Translations under genes and position numbers: made by a program | Part shown: positions 7,022 through 9,025 of the stretch, in pieces | Layout: each line of letters opens with the position of its first letter | Numbering within the stretch: the first letter of the stretch is position 1 | The notes under the pieces: generated by a model | The model's input: only the letters and a program-made list of their open reading frames with translations | The model's database searches: none | What the model was told of the DNA's origin: nothing | Origin: CAZPAH01 sp964584495 | GTDB taxonomy: Bacteria; Krumholzibacteriota; Krumholzibacteriia; Krumholzibacteriales; Krumholzibacteriaceae | Length of the DNA stretch: 9,025 nucleotides | Assembly: GCA_964584495.1 (NCBI GenBank) | Contig: CAZPAH010000113.1 | Span: 1-9,025, forward strand | Direction of reading: 5' to 3'

Positions 7022-8323
7022 TTATTTCTTCTTTATGCAGACCGCTATGCCGGCCTCGCTTGTCCGATAATAGCTCGTCTCGAAGCCGTCATCCTTCTCC
7101 ATCGCCTCCTGGAACGCCTTTACCGATTCATCCCGGACCAGCGCTCCGTAAGCGGCTATCGCCCCTCCCGCGTTCAGCTTCTCCTTGAGCAGGGGAAGAA
7201 GATCGGTATCGCCGTCTCTTTCCGCATCGATGAATATGAAGTCGAACCGTCCCTCTATCGAACGGACGGTGGAGCCGGGGTCGTCGCTTTCGATCGTGAT
7301 AACCCCCTTATTGTCGCTCCCGCTGAAATACTCCTCCACTTCGCTGTACTCGGGACTTCTCCCCTGCAGGGAGATTATCTCTCCCCCCGTTCTGCCGAAA
7401 GCGAGGGCCAGCCAGACGGTCGAATATCCGCCCTCGGGGGAGAGCTCGAGTCCCTTCGTGTAATTGTCGCCGACCACCAGGTCGTATAGGAAGCGGCCGT
7501 CCCTGCAGGTGATCCCCTCGTGTGGCTCTCTCACGGCCAGCCGTTTCAGGACCGGCAGGGCGCCCTTGTCGTCGATCCCGTCGAACACCTCCGGGAAGAT
7601 CTCCTCGGGGCCCGGTACGGAGAAGCGCAAGTCTTCTATAGGCGTGTTATCGACTATCTCATCAAAGATATATGTCGTCGATCCTCCCTTCCTGCTCGCC
7701 ACGACGCGGAAGGGGATCTTGATGTCGTCGATCTCCCTGTAGTCCTGAAGCTCCCAGTAGTACCCGATGAAATCCAGCATGCCCGTCTCGACGTCGAAAA
7801 ACAGGCCGTAATGCTCCGGTTTGAGCCCCTCCGGCAAAACGCCGTAGACGTTTCGTCCGTTCAATGTCCTTTTGTCCCTGACGGCCAGCCCGGGAAAATG
7901 CTCTTTCACCCTGACCACGTTGCGGGGGTCCAGGATGAACCAGAGCTTGTCAGTCTCGTCCGGCTCTTTCATCTCTATGCCGAAATCGGTCTGCTTCCAG
8001 GCTATCTTTCCATCCGAACCCTCCATGAATATGCCCCCGGGGGTCTTGTACGATATGAGACTCTTACCGGGAACCTTCGAATACGCTTCGAACTGCACCA
8101 CCTCGTACGGCGGTTTTCTCCAGGGAAGGTCCGTCACGATCTTCCCTTTCGCGATCCTCGTCTCCAGCGCCTGGTACGCCTCCCAGCCTCCCATTACCTC
8201 AATGTAGCGGTCGAGTATCTGATCCAGCGTGGGCAGATTCTCTTTTTCCTGCGCCGGGGCGGCGTCCGGAACCGATATCCCGATCAGAATTAAGGCCAGG
8301 ACCACAAGGGTGAGTCTCTTCAT
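7022..8323 (-). CDS. secreted fusion: LolA-like domain plus degenerate O-methyltransferase-like domain
   Basis: A 433-residue exported protein. The ATG at 8323 is chosen because GGGAGG lies 5 bases upstream and a signal peptide follows at once (MKRLTLVVLALILIGISVP, cleavage after APA at residue 24). A longer ORF to 8398 would bury the signal. Residues about 30-237 (DQILDRYIEVMGGWEAYQAL, then repeated beta strands such as GIFMEGSDGKIAWKQT and GLFFDVETGMLDFIGYYWEL) resemble the LolA-like lipoprotein-carrier fold. Residues about 265-433 follow the layout of class I O-methyltransferases: GLELSPEGGYSTVWLALAFG where LEIGTxxGYSTxWLA is expected, GGEIISLQGR, FDFIFIDAERDG, and LNAGGAIAAYGALV. The glycine-rich SAM loop and the acidic residue after strand 2 are altered, and SAM is not known in the periplasm. 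A binding or structural role is therefore more likely than catalysis. It heads the cluster containing the sigma and anti-sigma genes. Confidence 0.8.
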   Translation of the reverse strand: MKRLTLVVLALILIGISVPDAAPAQEKENLPTLDQILDRYIEVMGGWEAYQALETRIAKGKIVTDLPWRKPPYEVVQFEAYSKVPGKSLISYKTPGGIFMEGSDGKIAWKQTDFGIEMKEPDETDKLWFILDPRNVVRVKEHFPGLAVRDKRTLNGRNVYGVLPEGLKPEHYGLFFDVETGMLDFIGYYWELQDYREIDDIKIPFRVVASRKGGSTTYIFDEIVDNTPIEDLRFSVPGPEEIFPEVFDGIDDKGALPVLKRLAVREPHEGITCRDGRFLYDLVVGDNYTKGLELSPEGGYSTVWLALAFGRTGGEIISLQGRSPEYSEVEEYFSGSDNKGVITIESDDPGSTVRSIEGRFDFIFIDAERDGDTDLLPLLKEKLNAGGAIAAYGALVRDESVKAFQEAMEKDDGFETSYYRTSEAGIAVCIKKK

Positions 8324-8405
8324 GGTAACCTCCCTGAACGCTATGGCTAACCGGCTTCCAGAAATCTCTTTGGCGCATGAATCCTCGGTCGATCGCACAG
8401 ATGGG

Positions 8406-8435
8406 ATTATATGCTATATACGCCGAAGAGAACAA
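8406..8435 (-). promoter_or_regulatory. candidate promoter of the sigma-factor cluster
   Basis: On the minus strand a perfect TATAAT -10 box (8411-8406) lies 18 bases after TTGTTC (8435-8430), which matches the -35 consensus at only three of six positions. Transcription would start near 8399 and give a leader of about 75 nt to the ATG at 8323. The perfect -10 and the position favour it, but the weak -35 leaves doubt. No ECF-type element was convincing in the same stretch. Confidence 0.45.
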
Positions 8436-8490
8436 AATGTTTATTCAGCATCCCAACATATGGATCTTTACCGCAAAGGTGTAAACAAAG

Positions 8491-8512
8491 TTACCGCCAC
8501 TGATGGCGGTAA
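8491..8512. repeat. perfect 9-bp hairpin
   Basis: TTACCGCCA (8491-8499) and TGGCGGTAA (8504-8512) are exact reverse complements around the 4-nt loop CTGA. On the minus strand the hairpin is followed by CTTTGTTTAC, a weak T-rich tail. It could act as a poor terminator for transcription entering from the right, or insulate the promoter at 8406-8435. No coding sequence to the right needs a terminator within the window. Confidence 0.55.
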
Positions 8513-8804
8513 ATAATCTTGCACTATTATCCGCCTGCATTCCACCGAGCTTGACAGCACGCTGTTCGTTTCTATAGAATGCCGATCAAGGGAAATAATC
8601 AAAAAATAGTCTGATTTGCCTAATGGACCATCAACAGAGACGAGGTTTTATCAAGAAACCATATATCACTCCTGACAGGAGTTGAGTATTTTCCGTATCT
8701 ATTTGCCGGTTGGGAGGTTGCTGAAGAACTGCTAAGATGATGGAGGGGTATATATAGGTTCCTAGCAAGATAAAAGCTATTATCGAGAAACTGGATATAC
8801 AGTA
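8513..8804. other. AT-rich non-coding stretch
   Basis: This stretch is visibly lower in GC than the genes and I see no convincing gene in it on either strand. It contains the promoter-like element at 8551-8580 and a small perfect hairpin, ACTCCT (8668-8673) and AGGAGT (8677-8682) with a 3-nt loop, followed by GAGTATTTTCC. It separates the cluster promoter from the inverted-repeat cluster that begins at 8805. Confidence 0.5.
8551..8580 (+). promoter_or_regulatory. orphan promoter-like element
   Basis: A perfect TTGACA (8551-8556) is followed after 18 bases by TAGAAT (8575-8580), a five-of-six match. An overlapping choice is TATAGA (8573-8578) with a 16-base spacer. It points to the right, where no coding sequence is visible. 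It is either a chance match in AT-rich DNA or the start of an untranslated RNA. Confidence 0.3.
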
Positions 8805-8883
8805 GATGGCGCGGACTGCTTCGCGACGGGCATTTAGGGGAAAACGGTTAGAAGTGATAGAAGAAGGAGAGAGGTTAACGGAA

Positions 8884-8916
8884 CTTCGATGGCGCTCAGC
8901 AGCCGCGCCATCGGAG
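8884..8916. repeat. hairpin with GATGGCGC / GCGCCATC arms
   Basis: GATGGCGC (8888-8895) and GCGCCATC (8905-8912) are perfect reverse complements around a 9-nt loop. Pairing extends outward by four more positions (8884-8887 with 8913-8916), one of them a G-T wobble. This makes a stem of about 12 bp. Confidence 0.6.
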
Positions 8917-8927
8917 CTGCGGATTGC

Positions 8928-8972
8928 CATCCGCTCGATGCCCGTCGCTACGCGCCGGCCATCAAGCGGATG
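8928..8972. repeat. 13-bp inverted repeat with one mismatch
   Basis: CATCCGCTCGATG (8928-8940) and CATCAAGCGGATG (8960-8972) are reverse complements except at one position. They enclose a 19-nt GC-rich spacer that includes one arm of the longer-range repeat at 8938-8948. Confidence 0.6.
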
Positions 8973-9021
8973 AAGCGGGCGGTTGTCACCACGAGTGAAC
9001 TCGTGGCTCCACCCGCCGCTT
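8973..9021. repeat. compound hairpin with CCACGAG / CTCGTGG core
   Basis: CCACGAG (8989-8995) and CTCGTGG (9000-9006) pair perfectly around TGAA. Outside them AAGCGGGCGGT (8973-8983) and ACCCGCCGCTT (9011-9021) can pair with one bulged base on each side. The result is a two-storey stem-loop of 49 bases close to the window edge. Confidence 0.6.
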
Positions 9022-9025
9022 ATCC

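Larger units (their letters stand above)
8805..9025. repeat. cluster of inverted repeats (REP-, MITE- or mobile-element-like), running off the window edge
   Basis: GC-rich DNA with several nested inverted repeats. An outer pair of arms, GCGACGGGCAT (8823-8833) and ATGCCCGTCGC (8938-8948), matches exactly over 11 bp, and GATGGC (8805-8810) pairs with GCCATC (8958-8963). Inside and beyond lie three further hairpins, listed separately. Such clustering is seen in repetitive extragenic palindromes, in MITEs and at the ends of mobile elements. No transposase is present in the window. Which of these it is cannot be settled from one copy. Confidence 0.55.

Noticed and set aside
6986..7040. GGAATAA-like motif before the sigma gene as an ECF autoregulated promoter
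   Set aside because: The matching -10 motif is poor, and the -35 differs from known ECF elements. The consensus for this sigma factor is unknown, so the match is not evidence.
8631..8930. A 99-residue minus-strand ORF with a hydrophobic middle
   Set aside because: Its start lies inside the inverted-repeat cluster, it has no convincing ribosome site, no family resemblance, and it crosses AT-rich DNA of non-coding character. The hydrophobic stretch is likely chance.

Overview
The window looks like a chromosomal piece from a Gram-negative bacterium, probably from an uncultivated FCB-type lineage such as Krumholzibacteriota, Eisenbacteria, Zixibacteria or Latescibacteria. That placement is inference. 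It rests on several Sec signal peptides ending in A-x-A, a putative outer-membrane beta-rich protein of the DUF6588 type, a lipoprotein, moderately high GC, and frequent AGG (Arg) and ATA (Ile) codons. No CRISPR array, rRNA, tRNA or transposase gene is visible.

Layout. (1) Positions 1-330 (+) hold the C-terminal end of an ABC-2 type exporter permease. (2) A minus-strand pair follows, made of a DUF6588-like exported protein (1992-1057) and a small lipoprotein (1032-421). It is driven by a very good sigma-70-like promoter at 2016-2044. (3) A small plus-strand unit carries a membrane-anchored TPR-like protein (2324-2713). It may be preceded by a 35-codon ORF that overlaps it by ATGA, and it ends in a strong intrinsic terminator (2746-2781). 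(4) A long minus-strand gene cluster runs from about 8411 down to 2836. In order it encodes a secreted LolA-like/methyltransferase-like fusion protein (8323-7022), an ECF sigma factor (6970-6374), its zinc-finger anti-sigma factor with one membrane span and a large extracytoplasmic part (6377-5133), and a secreted VIT-vWA protein (5007-2836). (5) Positions 8412-9025 are non-coding. They contain AT-rich DNA, an isolated plus-strand promoter-like element, a perfect 9-bp hairpin, and a dense cluster of inverted repeats that reaches the window edge.

How the genes may work together. The sigma/anti-sigma pair is a classic transmembrane signalling module. Its flanking genes, both for exported proteins, are either targets or sensors of envelope conditions. 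The least ordinary part is the first cistron: an exported protein whose C-terminal half resembles a class I O-methyltransferase but has lost the residues expected to bind SAM. The anti-sigma factor is also unusual, with a low-complexity stalk of about 190 residues topped by a small helical domain outside the membrane.
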